From contig CAWIYY010000010.1 of assembly GCA_963840435.1 (NCBI GenBank), positions 248,001 through 312,000 of the forward strand: a stretch of 64,000 nt of DNA, given 5' to 3'. This stretch comes from Bog-473 sp963840435 (GTDB taxonomy: Bacteria; Actinomycetota; Acidimicrobiia; Acidimicrobiales; RAAP-2). Below the pieces are notes generated by a model, which was given only the letters and a program-made list of their open reading frames with translations, did no database searches and had not been told where the DNA came from. The first letter of the stretch is position 1; the number at the start of each line of letters is the position of its first letter. Positions 17,810 through 26,864 of the stretch are shown here, piece after piece. The position numbers and the translations under genes are program-made.

Positions 17810-19045
17810 TCAGCCGGCCCGATCGGCCGACACGATGGCCGGGTAGGCCGCGGCCAGACCCGCCAGGCCCTTGGTCGAGTGGTCGAACCCGAAGACGGAG
17901 CGGAACTGTGCGGTGACTGCCTGGCGGATGACCGGCCACGCAGTGGGCGGTGACAGGTCGGGCGCCGTGCAGCCGTCGGTGGCCAACGGCTTCAGCGAGG
18001 CCGGGATCGGCACCTTGAGCGCGGCCGCGATGGCGAGCAGCCCGCCTTGACCGGAACCGACCTCGCACAGGTCGGCAAAAACGAGGTGGCCGGCGCCGCG
18101 GATGAGGATGAGCCGCTTCGGGCTGTGCAGGTGTCCGTAGGCGGCGACGATCGAGCTCGTCTTGACCACCTGATCCGACGTGCCGGACATGAGCAACCCG
18201 GGCTGGCGGGGCACGATGCTCGCCGAGCCTTTCTGGGTCTGGCCGAACGCGCCGACGGTCGCTCCCGCCAGCCCGACGAACGTCGCCACCTTGGGATCGG
18301 TCGCGGCCAGCGCCTCGACGGCAGCACCGCCGGCGGAATGGCCGACGGCTCCGACCTTGGCGGTGTCGATGTGGCCGTGGAAGGGACTCGTCGCCGCGTG
18401 GTCCTGGGTCCCCATGAGCGCGATCGTCGCCTCGAGATCCTCGACGTCGGTCGTTTTCTCCGTGGCAGCAGTCGGGCCGCCGAGGACCTCGGTCAGGTCA
18501 CGGCTGTAGTGATCGGGGGCGGCCACCACGAAGCCCCACGAGGCGAGGAACGCCGTGAGAAACGTGGACTGGTCGCGGAACCCGGCGTAGCCGTGACTGA
18601 ACACCACCAGCGGGTAGCGCCCGGGCGCCACGGGGACACCGACCACTCCACCGCTCGGATAGGTGACCGAGAACCCCGCCGGGATCAGCTTCTGGAGCGC
18701 CGGGGGCAACCACGTCGCCACGTTGTAGGTCGCAATGGGCTTGCCGGCCACGCTGGCTTTCGTCGCCGGGTACCAGACCTCGACCGGCGCGCCGTCCGTC
18801 GGCAGCCTGAGGGTCGTCTCGCCGACGCCCAGCGGGCCCGGGCGGGTGAAGCTGCTCGTCGAGAGGTGGGCGACCGTGGGCACCACGTCGCCGTCGACCT
18901 GGGCGGTCCCGGGGACCGTTGAGGTCGAGGCCGCGCTCGCAGAGGCCAGTGGTGCCGCGGCGGACCCGGCGAGCGCCAGCGTGGCCAAGACGACGGCCGC
19001 CAGCGAGCAGTGCAGGCGGGTGCGCGTTCGACGAGAGGTCCGCAT
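17810..19045 (-). CDS. secreted alpha/beta hydrolase (PAF-acetylhydrolase/lipase-like)
   Basis: A 411-residue exported hydrolase. From ATG 19045 it has a basic N-terminus (MRTSRRTRTR), a hydrophobic helix and an ASA-type cleavage region near residue 35. The mature part has the lipase pattern: PLVVFSHGYAGFRDQST oxyanion region, nucleophile elbow GHSAGGAAVEAL, and an LILIRGAGHLVFADLCE segment probably carrying the catalytic His. The open frame extends 26 codons upstream, but that part would bury the signal peptide. It lies 13 nt downstream of the SnoaL-like gene on the same strand, so they are likely cotranscribed. The natural substrate is not evident. Confidence 0.85.
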   Translation of the reverse strand: MRTSRRTRTRLHCSLAAVVLATLALAGSAAAPLASASAASTSTVPGTAQVDGDVVPTVAHLSTSSFTRPGPLGVGETTLRLPTDGAPVEVWYPATKASVAGKPIATYNVATWLPPALQKLIPAGFSVTYPSGGVVGVPVAPGRYPLVVFSHGYAGFRDQSTFLTAFLASWGFVVAAPDHYSRDLTEVLGGPTAATEKTTDVEDLEATIALMGTQDHAATSPFHGHIDTAKVGAVGHSAGGAAVEALAATDPKVATFVGLAGATVGAFGQTQKGSASIVPRQPGLLMSGTSDQVVKTSSIVAAYGHLHSPKRLILIRGAGHLVFADLCEVGSGQGGLLAIAAALKVPIPASLKPLATDGCTAPDLSPPTAWPVIRQAVTAQFRSVFGFDHSTKGLAGLAAAYPAIVSADRAG

Positions 19046-19058
19046 CAGGCGCGGGCGA

Positions 19059-19517
19059 TCAGGTGCCGGGACCGAAGAGGCTGTCGGGCGCACGCCAGTC
19101 GGTCGAGACGAACCGGTGCGCAATGAGCCACTCGTCTCCCACGGGCACCAGTCGGTCGCGATAGCGGCCCATGTGGTCGGCGCCCACGTTCGTGAACACC
19201 GTGAAGTAGCTGGCCAGCGTCGCCTCGTCGCGGGTCAACGACTCGAAGCGGACGTTGGTCACGTTGTGGCGCACGATGCGTTTCGCCCCGGCGGCCGAGT
19301 GGGCCTGGCTGGGCGACGCCGGCTTGCCGATGCCGCCCCGGAAGCGCTCCAGGATGGCGGCCCGGCCCACCAGGGGCGCCGCACCTCGGACTTCGAGCAC
19401 GCCGTCCTCGCAGAAGGCCGACACGTACTCGTCCAGCAAGAATCGGTCACCGGCGTGTGTGTAACGGGCCAGCGTGTCCCGGCACCGTTCGCGCGCCACC
19501 AGTTCCCAGAGCTCCAT
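19059..19517 (-). CDS. SnoaL-like / NTF2-fold protein
   Basis: A 152-residue alpha+beta cone protein of the SnoaL-like domain family, which includes polyketide cyclases, ring-hydroxylating dioxygenase small subunits and steroid isomerases. It has the usual helical start (ARERCRDTLARYTHAGDRF), EYVSAFCEDGVLEV, RAAILERFRGG and the strand pair DRLVPVGDEWLIAHRFVSTDW. A conserved HNVTNVRFE block supports the fold. It starts at ATG 19517 and is followed by the secreted hydrolase 13 nt later. The divergent permease begins 68 nt away. No catalytic function can be assigned. Confidence 0.85.
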   Translation of the reverse strand: MELWELVARERCRDTLARYTHAGDRFLLDEYVSAFCEDGVLEVRGAAPLVGRAAILERFRGGIGKPASPSQAHSAAGAKRIVRHNVTNVRFESLTRDEATLASYFTVFTNVGADHMGRYRDRLVPVGDEWLIAHRFVSTDWRAPDSLFGPGT

Positions 19518-19584
19518 GCGCCCAGGGACTCTACGGGAGAACCCTCACACCCGCGGGCGGTCCCTCGTTTGTAGAGTGCCGTTC

Positions 19585-21480
19585 ATGGCCGACCCTGGCG
19601 CGGGCAGGAGCACCGGCACGGCGGTCCGGCAATTCCTGATCGGGCCGCCCCGGGCGGCCCTCGGGGCCGAGAAGTCGCGCATCACCCCGGTCGAGGGACT
19701 CTCAGCCCTGTCGCTCGATGCCCTGACCTCGGTGGCCTACGGTCCCGAGTCGATCATTCTGGTGCTGGCCGTCGCCGGGGCGGGCGCCCTGCACCTGGTG
19801 CTGCCGATCACAATCGCCATCGTCGCCCTGCTGGCCATCCTGGTCTTCTCCTACCGCCAGGTCATCGACGCCTACCCCGGTGGCGGTGGCGCCTACGCCG
19901 TCTCCCGGGCGAACCTGGGCCGCGGGGCCAGCCTGGTCGCCGGCGCCTCGCTCGTCGTCGACTACACGCTGACCGTCGCCGTCTCCATCGCAGCCGGCGT
20001 GGCCTCGCTCACCTCCGCCTTCCCCTCGCTGACCGGGGCCACAGTCCCGCTCTGCCTGGCCATTCTCCTGGTGATCACGCTGCTGAACCTGCGCGGCCTG
20101 GGCGAGACGGCCCGGGCCTTCCTCCTCCCCACCTTGCTCTTCATCTTCGGCCTGCTCGCCATCATCGCGGTGGGGCTGATCCACCCCCTCGGACTGCACG
20201 AACCGCAACAGGGCCAGTCCCAGCTGCCGACGAGCGGCCTCAAGGTGGTCACCGTCTTCCTCGTCCTGCGTGCCTTCTCGGCCGGGTGCAGCGCGCTGAC
20301 CGGCGTCGAGGCCATCGCCAACGGTGTCCCGCTCTTCCGGGAGCCCCGGATGGTGCGGGCCAAGCGGACCGAGCTGCTCCTCGGGGTGATCCTCGGCACC
20401 ATGCTGCTCGGCTTGGCCGTCCTGGCCAAGCGCTGGCAGATCGGGCCGCGCAGCGGTCAGACCGTGCTCTCACAGATCATGGCCATGGCGGTCGGGCGCG
20501 GCTGGGCCTACTTCATCGTCTCTATCACCATCACCGTCGTCCTGGCCCTGGCCGCCAACACCTCCTTCGGCGGGCTGCCCATCCTCTCGAGCCTGCTGGC
20601 CCGGGACAACTACCTGCCCCACTTCTTCACCCTGCGCGGCGACCGGCAGGTCCTCTCCAACGGCATCGTGGTCCTGTCACTCATGGCGGCCGCCCTCCTG
20701 GTCGCGGTGGGGGGCAACACCAACACGCTCATCCCGCTCTTCGCCATCGGCGTGTTCATCGGCTTCACGCTCTCCCAGACCGGCCTCGTCGTGCACTGGC
20801 GCCGCGAACGCCCACCGGGGTGGCGCCGGCGGGCCGCCATCAACGGCTTCGGTGCGGTGATCACCGGCCTCGCCACCATCGTCTTCCTCGTCTCGAAGTT
20901 CACCGAGGGCGCCTGGGTCGTGGTCATCGCCGTGCCCGCCTTCATCCTGCTGTTCCTGCGGATCCACACCTACTACGTGAAGGCCGGCGTCGAGCTCCGC
21001 CTCGACCAGACGCCGCCCAAGCCCGTGGCTAAGCGCACCATCGTCATCGTGCCGATCAACCGCCTGTCCCGCCTCACGGGCCACGCCCTGACCGAGGCCA
21101 TGTCGATGGGCCAGGAGGTCAAGGCGGTCACCGTCGTCCTCCAGGGCGGCGACGAGGGCACCCAGTACATCGACACCCTGCGTCAGGAGTGGCGCAAGTG
21201 GGACCCCGGCGTGCCGCTCCACGTGGTGCACAACGACTACGCGTCGGTGGTGCAGCCGATCGTGGAGTTCATCGACGACGTGCGGCGGGACCACCCCGGA
21301 GACCAGATCGTCGTGCTCATCCCGGTGGTGCGCCCGGACCACCTGCGCCAGCGCATCCTGCACAACCAGATCGACCTGGTCCTCTCCCGCACCCTGCGCA
21401 GCCGCACGGACATTGTGGTGGCTCGGGTCACGATGCCCCTCGAGCCGCCGGTCAAGCCTCCTGCCGTGCCCCCGGTGTAG
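19585..21480 (+). CDS. APC-superfamily permease, KimA-like potassium/amino-acid transporter
   Basis: A 631-residue inner-membrane transporter with about 12 hydrophobic segments in the first 480 residues (first one SVAYGPESIILVLAVAGAG) and a soluble C-terminal domain of about 150 residues with alternating strands (RTIVIVPINR, KAVTVVLQGG, QIVVLIPVV) of universal-stress-protein type. This layout and length match the KimA/YdaO family of K+/H+ symporters, though amino-acid permeases with such tails also exist. The start ATG 19585 is preceded by TAGAGT 7 nt upstream and no Shine-Dalgarno, so it is probably leaderless. It stands alone. The upstream 67-nt gap is too short for the c-di-AMP riboswitch that controls kimA in Bacillus. 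Confidence 0.87.
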   Translation: MADPGAGRSTGTAVRQFLIGPPRAALGAEKSRITPVEGLSALSLDALTSVAYGPESIILVLAVAGAGALHLVLPITIAIVALLAILVFSYRQVIDAYPGGGGAYAVSRANLGRGASLVAGASLVVDYTLTVAVSIAAGVASLTSAFPSLTGATVPLCLAILLVITLLNLRGLGETARAFLLPTLLFIFGLLAIIAVGLIHPLGLHEPQQGQSQLPTSGLKVVTVFLVLRAFSAGCSALTGVEAIANGVPLFREPRMVRAKRTELLLGVILGTMLLGLAVLAKRWQIGPRSGQTVLSQIMAMAVGRGWAYFIVSITITVVLALAANTSFGGLPILSSLLARDNYLPHFFTLRGDRQVLSNGIVVLSLMAAALLVAVGGNTNTLIPLFAIGVFIGFTLSQTGLVVHWRRERPPGWRRRAAINGFGAVITGLATIVFLVSKFTEGAWVVVIAVPAFILLFLRIHTYYVKAGVELRLDQTPPKPVAKRTIVIVPINRLSRLTGHALTEAMSMGQEVKAVTVVLQGGDEGTQYIDTLRQEWRKWDPGVPLHVVHNDYASVVQPIVEFIDDVRRDHPGDQIVVLIPVVRPDHLRQRILHNQIDLVLSRTLRSRTDIVVARVTMPLEPPVKPPAVPPV

Positions 21481-21488
21481 TCAGCGGC

Positions 21489-22277
21489 TCAGCGGCCTTG
21501 CCACACGGGATCGCGCTTCTCGATGAACGCCCTGGCCCCCTCCTTGGCGTCCTCCGACTCGAACACCCTCGGCTGCCATTCCCGCGCCAGCTGCTGGGCC
21601 CGCTTCAGGTCGGTCGAGGCCGTGCGTACCATCTGCTTGGTGGCGGCCAGGGCGAGCGGGCCGTTCTTGGCGATGCGCTCAGCCAGCGCCACGGCTGCGT
21701 CGAGCACCTCGGCCTGCGGCACGGCCTGGTTGATGAGGCCGAGGGATTGGGCCCGCACGGCGTCGATCAGGTCACCGGTCAACGTCAGCTCGAGGGCAGC
21801 GGCGAGCGGAATGCGCGTGCTGATGAAGACGCCGCCCCCGGCGGCGAAGAGGCCGCGCTTCACTTCGGGTATGCCGAACAACGCGGTCTCTGACGCCACC
21901 ACGACGTCACACCCGAGCAGCAGCTCGAAGCCACCAGCCACCGCCGTGGCGTTCGCCGCGCCGACGATGGGGACCGCGATCTCGCCGCTGGTGAAACGGC
22001 CGAACCCGGCCATGCCCTCCTGGCTGGCGCTGACGGTGCCCCCTTCGGCGAAGGCGCGCAGGTCCATGCCGGCGCAGAACGCCTTGTCGCCCGTGCCCGT
22101 CAGGACGATGGCCCGGGTGTCGGGGTCGTTCTCGGCCGCGACCATGCTCAGCCCGATGGCGTCGAGCAGCTGGGGGTTCAGCGAGTTGCGGGCCTGCGGC
22201 CGGTTCAGCCGCAGGATGGTCACCGCCCCCCGGCGCTCGGTGACCAGCACCGGCTCGGTCTTCTCCTCGGTTGCCAT
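21489..22277 (-). CDS. enoyl-CoA hydratase/isomerase (crotonase)
   Basis: A 262-residue crotonase that would hydrate enoyl-CoA in beta-oxidation. The sequence has VTILRLNRPQARNSLN, the first oxyanion motif DKAFCAGMDLRAF and the second GANATAVAGGFELLLGCDVVVA. Further on, IPEVKRGLFAAGGGV supplies the catalytic Glu region. The start ATG 22277 follows GGGAGGG 9 nt upstream; the frame is open for another 214 codons upstream, antisense to the next gene, and is not coding. It is divergent from another crotonase at 22444. Confidence 0.93.
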   Translation of the reverse strand: MATEEKTEPVLVTERRGAVTILRLNRPQARNSLNPQLLDAIGLSMVAAENDPDTRAIVLTGTGDKAFCAGMDLRAFAEGGTVSASQEGMAGFGRFTSGEIAVPIVGAANATAVAGGFELLLGCDVVVASETALFGIPEVKRGLFAAGGGVFISTRIPLAAALELTLTGDLIDAVRAQSLGLINQAVPQAEVLDAAVALAERIAKNGPLALAATKQMVRTASTDLKRAQQLAREWQPRVFESEDAKEGARAFIEKRDPVWQGR

Positions 22278-22395
22278 CAGCGTGTCCCTCCCGTACATCG
22301 TCGGCGTGCTCCCAGTGGCCCCGTGATTACTACGGCCGGTCGACCCGGTGAAAGTCGACCTCCGTGCGCCGAGGCCGAGCTCGGGGCCGATAAAG

Positions 22396-22401
22396 TATAC
22401 T
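22396..22401 (+). promoter_or_regulatory. -10 element (TATACT) for the crotonase at 22444
   Basis: TATACT sits in an AT-rich patch (GATAAAGTATACTGATTTCC), followed by a leader of about 36 nt containing GAGGAGGG at 22426-22433 and then ATG 22444. It is the best match in the window to the actinobacterial housekeeping -10 consensus. Confidence 0.5.
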
Positions 22402-22443
22402 GATTTCCGATCGGTGGTGAAGATCGAGGAGGGCTGGCCGACG

Positions 22444-23268
22444 ATGGCAGAGCGCGCATCACACGCCGCCGAGGCGACCGGCCCGACGGTGCTCACCGAG
22501 GTGGCCGGGCGGATCGGCACCATCACCCTCAACCGCCCCGAGCGGCGCAACGCCCTCAACGGGGAGCTCATCGGCGCGCTCGATGACGCCGTCCGGGCCA
22601 TGGCCGAGGACGCCGAGGTCAAGGTGGTTGTGCTCACCGGGGCGGCCACGGCGGGGGCCCGCGGTGGCTTCTGCTCGGGAGGCGACGTGAAGGAGGGCGC
22701 GGCGGGGCCCGGTGGCGAGCGCGGCGTGCCCGTCGACGCACTGGCGGGCGACCTGGCCCGCCACGACGACCACGCGGCCATGCGCCTGCACCTGATGCCC
22801 AAGCCGACCATCGCCATGGTGGGCGGGCCGGCCATCGGCGCCGGCTGCAGCCTGGCCGCCGCCTGTGATCTGCGCTTCGCCTCCGACGAGGCGGTGTTCT
22901 CGACCAACTTCACTCCCAACGGGTTGGCCGGCGACTACGGCGGCACCTTCTTCTGGACACGCATCGGCGGGACGGGGCTGGCCCGCCGCCTCTACCTCCT
23001 CAACGAGCGCATCCCGGCGCCCCGTGCGCTCGAGCTCGGCATGGTCCACGCCGTGCTTTCCGCCTCCGAATTGCGGAACTACACCTACGAAGTGGCTGGC
23101 CGGATGGCCGGGATCTCGTCCCGGGTCCTCGCTCTGGTGAAGGACGACCTGAACCAAGCCGAGGACGAGGTGGAACGGCGGCGCTGGCTCTTCGCCCACG
23201 AGGCGGAGAACCAGATCGCCAGCGCCCAGGGTCGGAACCAGAGCCGCCCGCCCGAGACACCCGGCTGA
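22444..23268 (+). CDS. enoyl-CoA hydratase/isomerase (crotonase)
   Basis: A 274-residue crotonase. It has TITLNRPERRNALNGEL, the first oxyanion loop RGGFCSGGDVKEGA and the second MVGGPAIGAGCSLAAACDLRFA. The usual catalytic Glu segment reads FTPNGLAGDYGGTFF, where the expected acidic residue is replaced; such crotonases often act as isomerases or on unusual acyl groups. The frame is open upstream, but ATG 22444 with GAGGAGGG is clearly the start. It is divergent from the crotonase at 22277, and their sequences differ enough to suggest separate substrates. Confidence 0.92.
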   Translation: MAERASHAAEATGPTVLTEVAGRIGTITLNRPERRNALNGELIGALDDAVRAMAEDAEVKVVVLTGAATAGARGGFCSGGDVKEGAAGPGGERGVPVDALAGDLARHDDHAAMRLHLMPKPTIAMVGGPAIGAGCSLAAACDLRFASDEAVFSTNFTPNGLAGDYGGTFFWTRIGGTGLARRLYLLNERIPAPRALELGMVHAVLSASELRNYTYEVAGRMAGISSRVLALVKDDLNQAEDEVERRRWLFAHEAENQIASAQGRNQSRPPETPG

Positions 23269-23317
23269 CGCCGGATCCCTACGGGACGTGGCCGGCATCC
23301 CTTGCTGTTCAGTCCAC

Positions 23318-23500
23318 TTAGCGGACGGTCCGTGCCGCCTGAGCTGAGGCGTGCGCCGCCACATGGGCCGGCGTGGAAGCGGACGTGTGCAGCGCGGTGG
23401 TGGCCGAGGCCAGGGGACCGCTCCACAGGGCGACGGTGGCGGCGACGGCACAGAGCACGCCTGCGGCGATCTTCCGGCCCGGGGTGCGTACAAGTGCCAT
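23318..23500 (-). CDS. small secreted hypothetical protein (60 aa)
   Basis: Unrecognised 60-residue product from ATG 23500. It begins with a basic segment (RTPGRK), then a hydrophobic helix (IAAGVLCAVAATVALW) and SGPLASATT as a possible signal-peptidase site. The remaining 30 residues are Ala/His/Ser/Thr-rich. There is no clear Shine-Dalgarno, but an AT-rich patch with the palindrome TTCTTAAGAA (23542-23551) upstream could hold a promoter. It fills most of the 359-nt gap between the crotonase and the GntR gene. A chance frame in GC-rich DNA remains possible. Confidence 0.4.
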   Translation of the reverse strand: MALVRTPGRKIAAGVLCAVAATVALWSGPLASATTALHTSASTPAHVAAHASAQAARTVR

Positions 23501-23627
23501 AGAGGCACTGTCGTCGCGAAATGTTGGGATCCTGCGTGTATTTCTTAAGAAGACCCGAAGAATCGGGCGACCAACCTCGGTGTGGCGGCCGGCCTCGGTT
23601 CGGGAGGGGACGTCGGGGTGACGGGCG

Positions 23628-25058
23628 TCAGCGCATGAGGGCGCCGAGCGCCTCGAGGTGCCGGCGCATGCGGTGACGTGCCAGCTCGCGGTCGCCCGCT
23701 TCGACGGCGGCTGCGATGCCCTCGTGAGTGCGCAGGACCTCGGCGGCGATCTGGTTGCGGGCCTTGGGCGCGAGGCGCTCGATCTGGTGCAGCCGGCTGA
23801 GCCTGATCAGGACCTGCGCCACGAGGAGCAGGACGCGGTTGTGCGCGACCTCGGCCACCGCGGCATGCAGATCGTGCACCGCCTCGACCAGCTCGCCGTC
23901 CGATGCGTGCTCCTCGCGGCTCAGCGCGTCGTGCAGCGCGGCCGTCCCTTCCGCGTCGACCCGCGTCGCGGCCAGGTCGGTGATGGCGACCTCGACGCCC
24001 GTCCGCAGCTCGGCCAGGTCGCCCAGCGTCATGCCTTGACGGGCCAGGTAGATGGCGGTGACCTCCGTCACCGCGTGGGCGCTCGGGGCCATGACGAAGA
24101 GCCCACCGCCGGGCCCCCTGCGCATGCGAGCGATCTGGTGGTGCTCGAGCAGGCGCACCGCCTCCCGGAGCAGGGCGCGGCTCACCCCTTCCCGCTCGAT
24201 CAACTCCGATTCGGTACCGACCAACGCTCCGGGCGGGAGCCCCTCGGACACGACGCTGCGGGCGAGGTTGCGGGCCACCGCCTCCGCCCCCTTGCCCTGG
24301 CCCGTCTCGGCCAGGACCACCGAGTCGGGCAGGAGCTGCTTGGTATGGCGGCGGCGACGGTAGAAATCGGCCTCGGCCTGGAGGTGCTTGCGCATCCGGC
24401 TCTTGGCCAGCCCCGCCTCGCCCGCCATGATGGCCTCGGCGATCATGGCGTGGGCGTGCTCGGTGTCCTTCCACAGGGTCGAGCCGAGCTTTTGCTGCCA
24501 GCCCGGCGAGTACAGCTGGGCCACCCGGTTGAAGACGTTGATGAAGAGCTCGAGCCCTGGATTGCGGCTGATGGCCGCGATCAGCGCGTGCAGTTCGCGC
24601 GGGTCGTCCTCGGCCGAGATCGGCTCCGCAGTCGTGAACCGGCGCAGCTGTGCCAAATCGTTCTCGTCTGTGCGCTCACACGCGAGCTGGCACGCGATCT
24701 CCTCGAGGATGATCCTGGCCTCGAAGATCTCGTCCAGCCGGGCGTCCACCCGGTGCAGGTAGAGGACCACGGCATCAGTCACCGCGCCAATGCTCGGCTC
24801 CGTGATGACCAAACCGCCGCCGGGACCCCGGCGGGTCCGGGCCACCTGTTCGTGCTCGACCAGACGGACCGCCTCACGGAAGACGGCGCGGCTCACCTGG
24901 TAGCGCTCGAGCAGATCGGCCTCCGAACCGAGGACGTCGCCCACCGGCCAACCCAGGGCCATGACGTCCTCGACGATCAGATCGGCCACCTTGGCCGCCC
25001 GCTTCGCATTGGCCTCTGCACCCGGGCGCGGCACTGCGAGGGACGACGTCGAAGGCAC
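23628..25058 (-). CDS. tandem GntR-FCD (FadR-family) transcriptional regulator
   Basis: A 476-residue protein in which a full FadR-type regulator occurs twice in one chain. Unit 1 has a winged helix at about 22-90 (ERYQVSRAVFREAVRLVEHE, then RGPGGGLVI) and an FCD ligand domain at 95-230. Unit 2 has a winged helix at about 255-325 (EREGVSRALLREAVRLLEHH, RGPGGGLFV) and a second FCD domain to the end. Usual family members are about 230 residues and dimerise, so this chain may act as an intramolecular dimer. FCD domains bind small organic acids, often with metal. The 15-bp palindrome upstream at 25163-25177 is its likely operator (inference). Confidence 0.9.
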   Translation of the reverse strand: MPSTSSLAVPRPGAEANAKRAAKVADLIVEDVMALGWPVGDVLGSEADLLERYQVSRAVFREAVRLVEHEQVARTRRGPGGGLVITEPSIGAVTDAVVLYLHRVDARLDEIFEARIILEEIACQLACERTDENDLAQLRRFTTAEPISAEDDPRELHALIAAISRNPGLELFINVFNRVAQLYSPGWQQKLGSTLWKDTEHAHAMIAEAIMAGEAGLAKSRMRKHLQAEADFYRRRRHTKQLLPDSVVLAETGQGKGAEAVARNLARSVVSEGLPPGALVGTESELIEREGVSRALLREAVRLLEHHQIARMRRGPGGGLFVMAPSAHAVTEVTAIYLARQGMTLGDLAELRTGVEVAITDLAATRVDAEGTAALHDALSREEHASDGELVEAVHDLHAAVAEVAHNRVLLLVAQVLIRLSRLHQIERLAPKARNQIAAEVLRTHEGIAAAVEAGDRELARHRMRRHLEALGALMR

Positions 25059-25162
25059 GACTCCAGACTACCGGCGGCCAGACGCGCTTCGACGCCATTG
25101 ACCTGCGTCTTCGAGAAAAGAGTGGTCCCAAAACATGCTTCATCCAAGCGTCCTCCTATGAT

Positions 25163-25177
25163 GAAAACATGGTTTTC
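25163..25177. promoter_or_regulatory. 15-bp palindrome, candidate GntR operator
   Basis: GAAAACATGGTTTTC (6-3-6 inverted repeat) lies in the 136-nt gap between the divergent tandem GntR gene and the DUF2889 gene, 18 nt before the latter's GTG start. Its arms and spacing match the palindrome at 5070-5084. Confidence 0.5.
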
Positions 25178-25194
25178 GAAGGAATGGTGCGCCC

Positions 25195-26190
25195 GTGGAC
25201 GTGGTGACGAGACCGCCGTCCGATCCCGTTTCCGTGCCGCCGTCCCGGCGCCCTGGTTCGGTGCGGCGCACGTCCTCCATCCTGATGTTCTGGCCTGGCG
25301 GTGCCGGCACCGATCTTCACCTCAAGGGCCGGGCGCGCGACCTTCTCACCCCGGCCCAGGGCGAGCCCGAGGTGCTGGCGAACGCCGATCTCTACGTGGT
25401 GACGAACCCGCTGCGCGAGGTGGTCAGCATCGAGGCCGACCCGGCGCCGCGCAACGTCGACCGGCTGGTCGGCTCTCGGGCCGGCGGCAACCTGCGGAAA
25501 TCCATCGGCGAGGAACTTCCCGACGAGGTCGAGGCAGGGACGCCGATGCACCTGCTGCTCGACGACCTGGCCGGGTGCACGCTGATCGCCGGATTCGTCT
25601 TCATCCGCTGGATGGACGAGCTGCCCGCCTTCCGCGAGCGCATGCAGAACGGGCCCAAGCACCGCATGCAGGACATCTGTTCAGGGTTCCGCCCGGGATC
25701 GGTAGCCCTGTTCTCCGACGGCACGCTGTCGGGGAAGCCGCAGAACGTGGCCCATCCGCCATCCCTCAACGATCCGGACGATCCGTGGAGTTGGCACGAG
25801 CTGGACGACCACCCGCCCATGGCCATGCGCCGCTCGCGTCGCATCGACGTCTGGGCCGAGGGAGACCTCCTGCAGATCGACGCCATGTTCCGCGACAACG
25901 CGTGGGATCCCGACGGGCAGGAGTCGGTCGTACACGAGTACCACATGCAGGGCAGCGCGGAACGTTCGAGCGGCCTCTTGCGCACCGTCACGGCCGAGCC
26001 CCGCGTCCTGCCGTACAACGAGTGCACCGGGGCTGCCCCGAACGCATCGTGGATGGAGGGCACAGAGCTGCGGGACATGCGCACCGCAGTGCTCGAGCGG
26101 CTCAAGTCGGTCGACTGCTGCACCCACCTCAACGACGGGCTCCGCTCGCTGGCCGAGGTGCCCATCCTCGCCGGGTCTCTGCCCGGCTGA
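25195..26190 (+). CDS. DUF2889 domain-containing protein
   Basis: A 331-residue cytoplasmic protein that fits the DUF2889 family: an N-terminal RRPGSVRRTSSI start, a central acidic region, and the C-terminal signature RVLPYNECTGAAPNASWMEG, then ELRDMRTAVLERLKS, CCTHLNDGLRSLAEVP. The function of the family is unknown; members often sit near acyl-CoA and CoA-transferase genes in actinobacteria and proteobacteria. The start is GTG 25195 with GAAGGA upstream. It is divergent from the tandem GntR regulator with a palindrome between them, so repression by that regulator is plausible. The TetR gene follows after 21 nt. Confidence 0.72.
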   Translation: MDVVTRPPSDPVSVPPSRRPGSVRRTSSILMFWPGGAGTDLHLKGRARDLLTPAQGEPEVLANADLYVVTNPLREVVSIEADPAPRNVDRLVGSRAGGNLRKSIGEELPDEVEAGTPMHLLLDDLAGCTLIAGFVFIRWMDELPAFRERMQNGPKHRMQDICSGFRPGSVALFSDGTLSGKPQNVAHPPSLNDPDDPWSWHELDDHPPMAMRRSRRIDVWAEGDLLQIDAMFRDNAWDPDGQESVVHEYHMQGSAERSSGLLRTVTAEPRVLPYNECTGAAPNASWMEGTELRDMRTAVLERLKSVDCCTHLNDGLRSLAEVPILAGSLPG

Positions 26191-26211
26191 ACGCCGTCCC
26201 CGCGCTTCGGC

Positions 26212-26864
26212 ATGCCGCAGACACTGAACAAGAACGCGACGCCGGTGGTCAGGACCGGCCGACCCCGTCGCTACGAGTCCGACGACGAATTGCGCATCCT
26301 CCTCGACGCCGCCCTCGTCGTGATGGAGCGCAACGGCTACGCCAACGCCGCCGTCGCCGACATATTGCGGGAGGCCGAACTCTCCACGCGTTCGTTCTAC
26401 CGGCACTTCGAGTCCAAGGATCAGCTGCTGTGCGCGCTCTGCCGGCGCGAGGCGGAGAGTGCCTCGGCGAGGCTGACCGCGAAGGTGGATGCGGCGGAAG
26501 ACCCGCGGGCGGCACTTGACGCCTGGATCGACGAGATCCTGTCCTTCGGCCACCATCGGGCCAAGGCCGTGCGGGTGTCGGTCTTGAGCTCGCCCGGCGC
26601 CAGGAAGGCCGAGGGTTACGCCGAGAGACGCAGCACGCCACTCGCATGCTCATGGCTCCCCTCGAGCGCCTGCTGGCCGATGGCGTCGCCGACGGGTCGT
26701 TCCCGCTGGCCGACCCGACTGCCGATGCGCCACTGATCCAATCGGTGGCCTGGGCCGCGGCCGGGCTCAGCCCGATGCAGGAACGCGCGACATCGCGCGC
26801 CGAGGCATCGCGGCGGGTGCGCTCGTTCTGCGAGCGTGCGCTGGGGGCTACGCCTTCTCGGTGA
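26212..26864 (+). pseudogene. TetR-family regulator, frameshifted
   Basis: The frame from ATG 26212 encodes a TetR regulator: Arg-rich RTGRPRRY start, helix-turn-helix DILREAELSTRSFYRHFESKD at about residues 48-68, and the start of the ligand domain. After GARKAEGYAE (near 26625) similarity moves to another frame, RETQHATRMLMAPLERLLADG, running to a TGA at 26864. The jump corresponds to one missing base (or two extra). The rejoined product would be about 217 residues, normal for the family. Either the gene is inactivated or the assembly has an indel. It overlaps the convergent MBL gene by 17 nt. Confidence 0.8.

Noticed and set aside
19518..19584. c-di-AMP (ydaO) riboswitch upstream of the KimA-like permease
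   Set aside because: Only 67 nt separate the divergent genes, far shorter than that riboswitch, and a -10-like TAGAGT sits 7 nt before the ATG.
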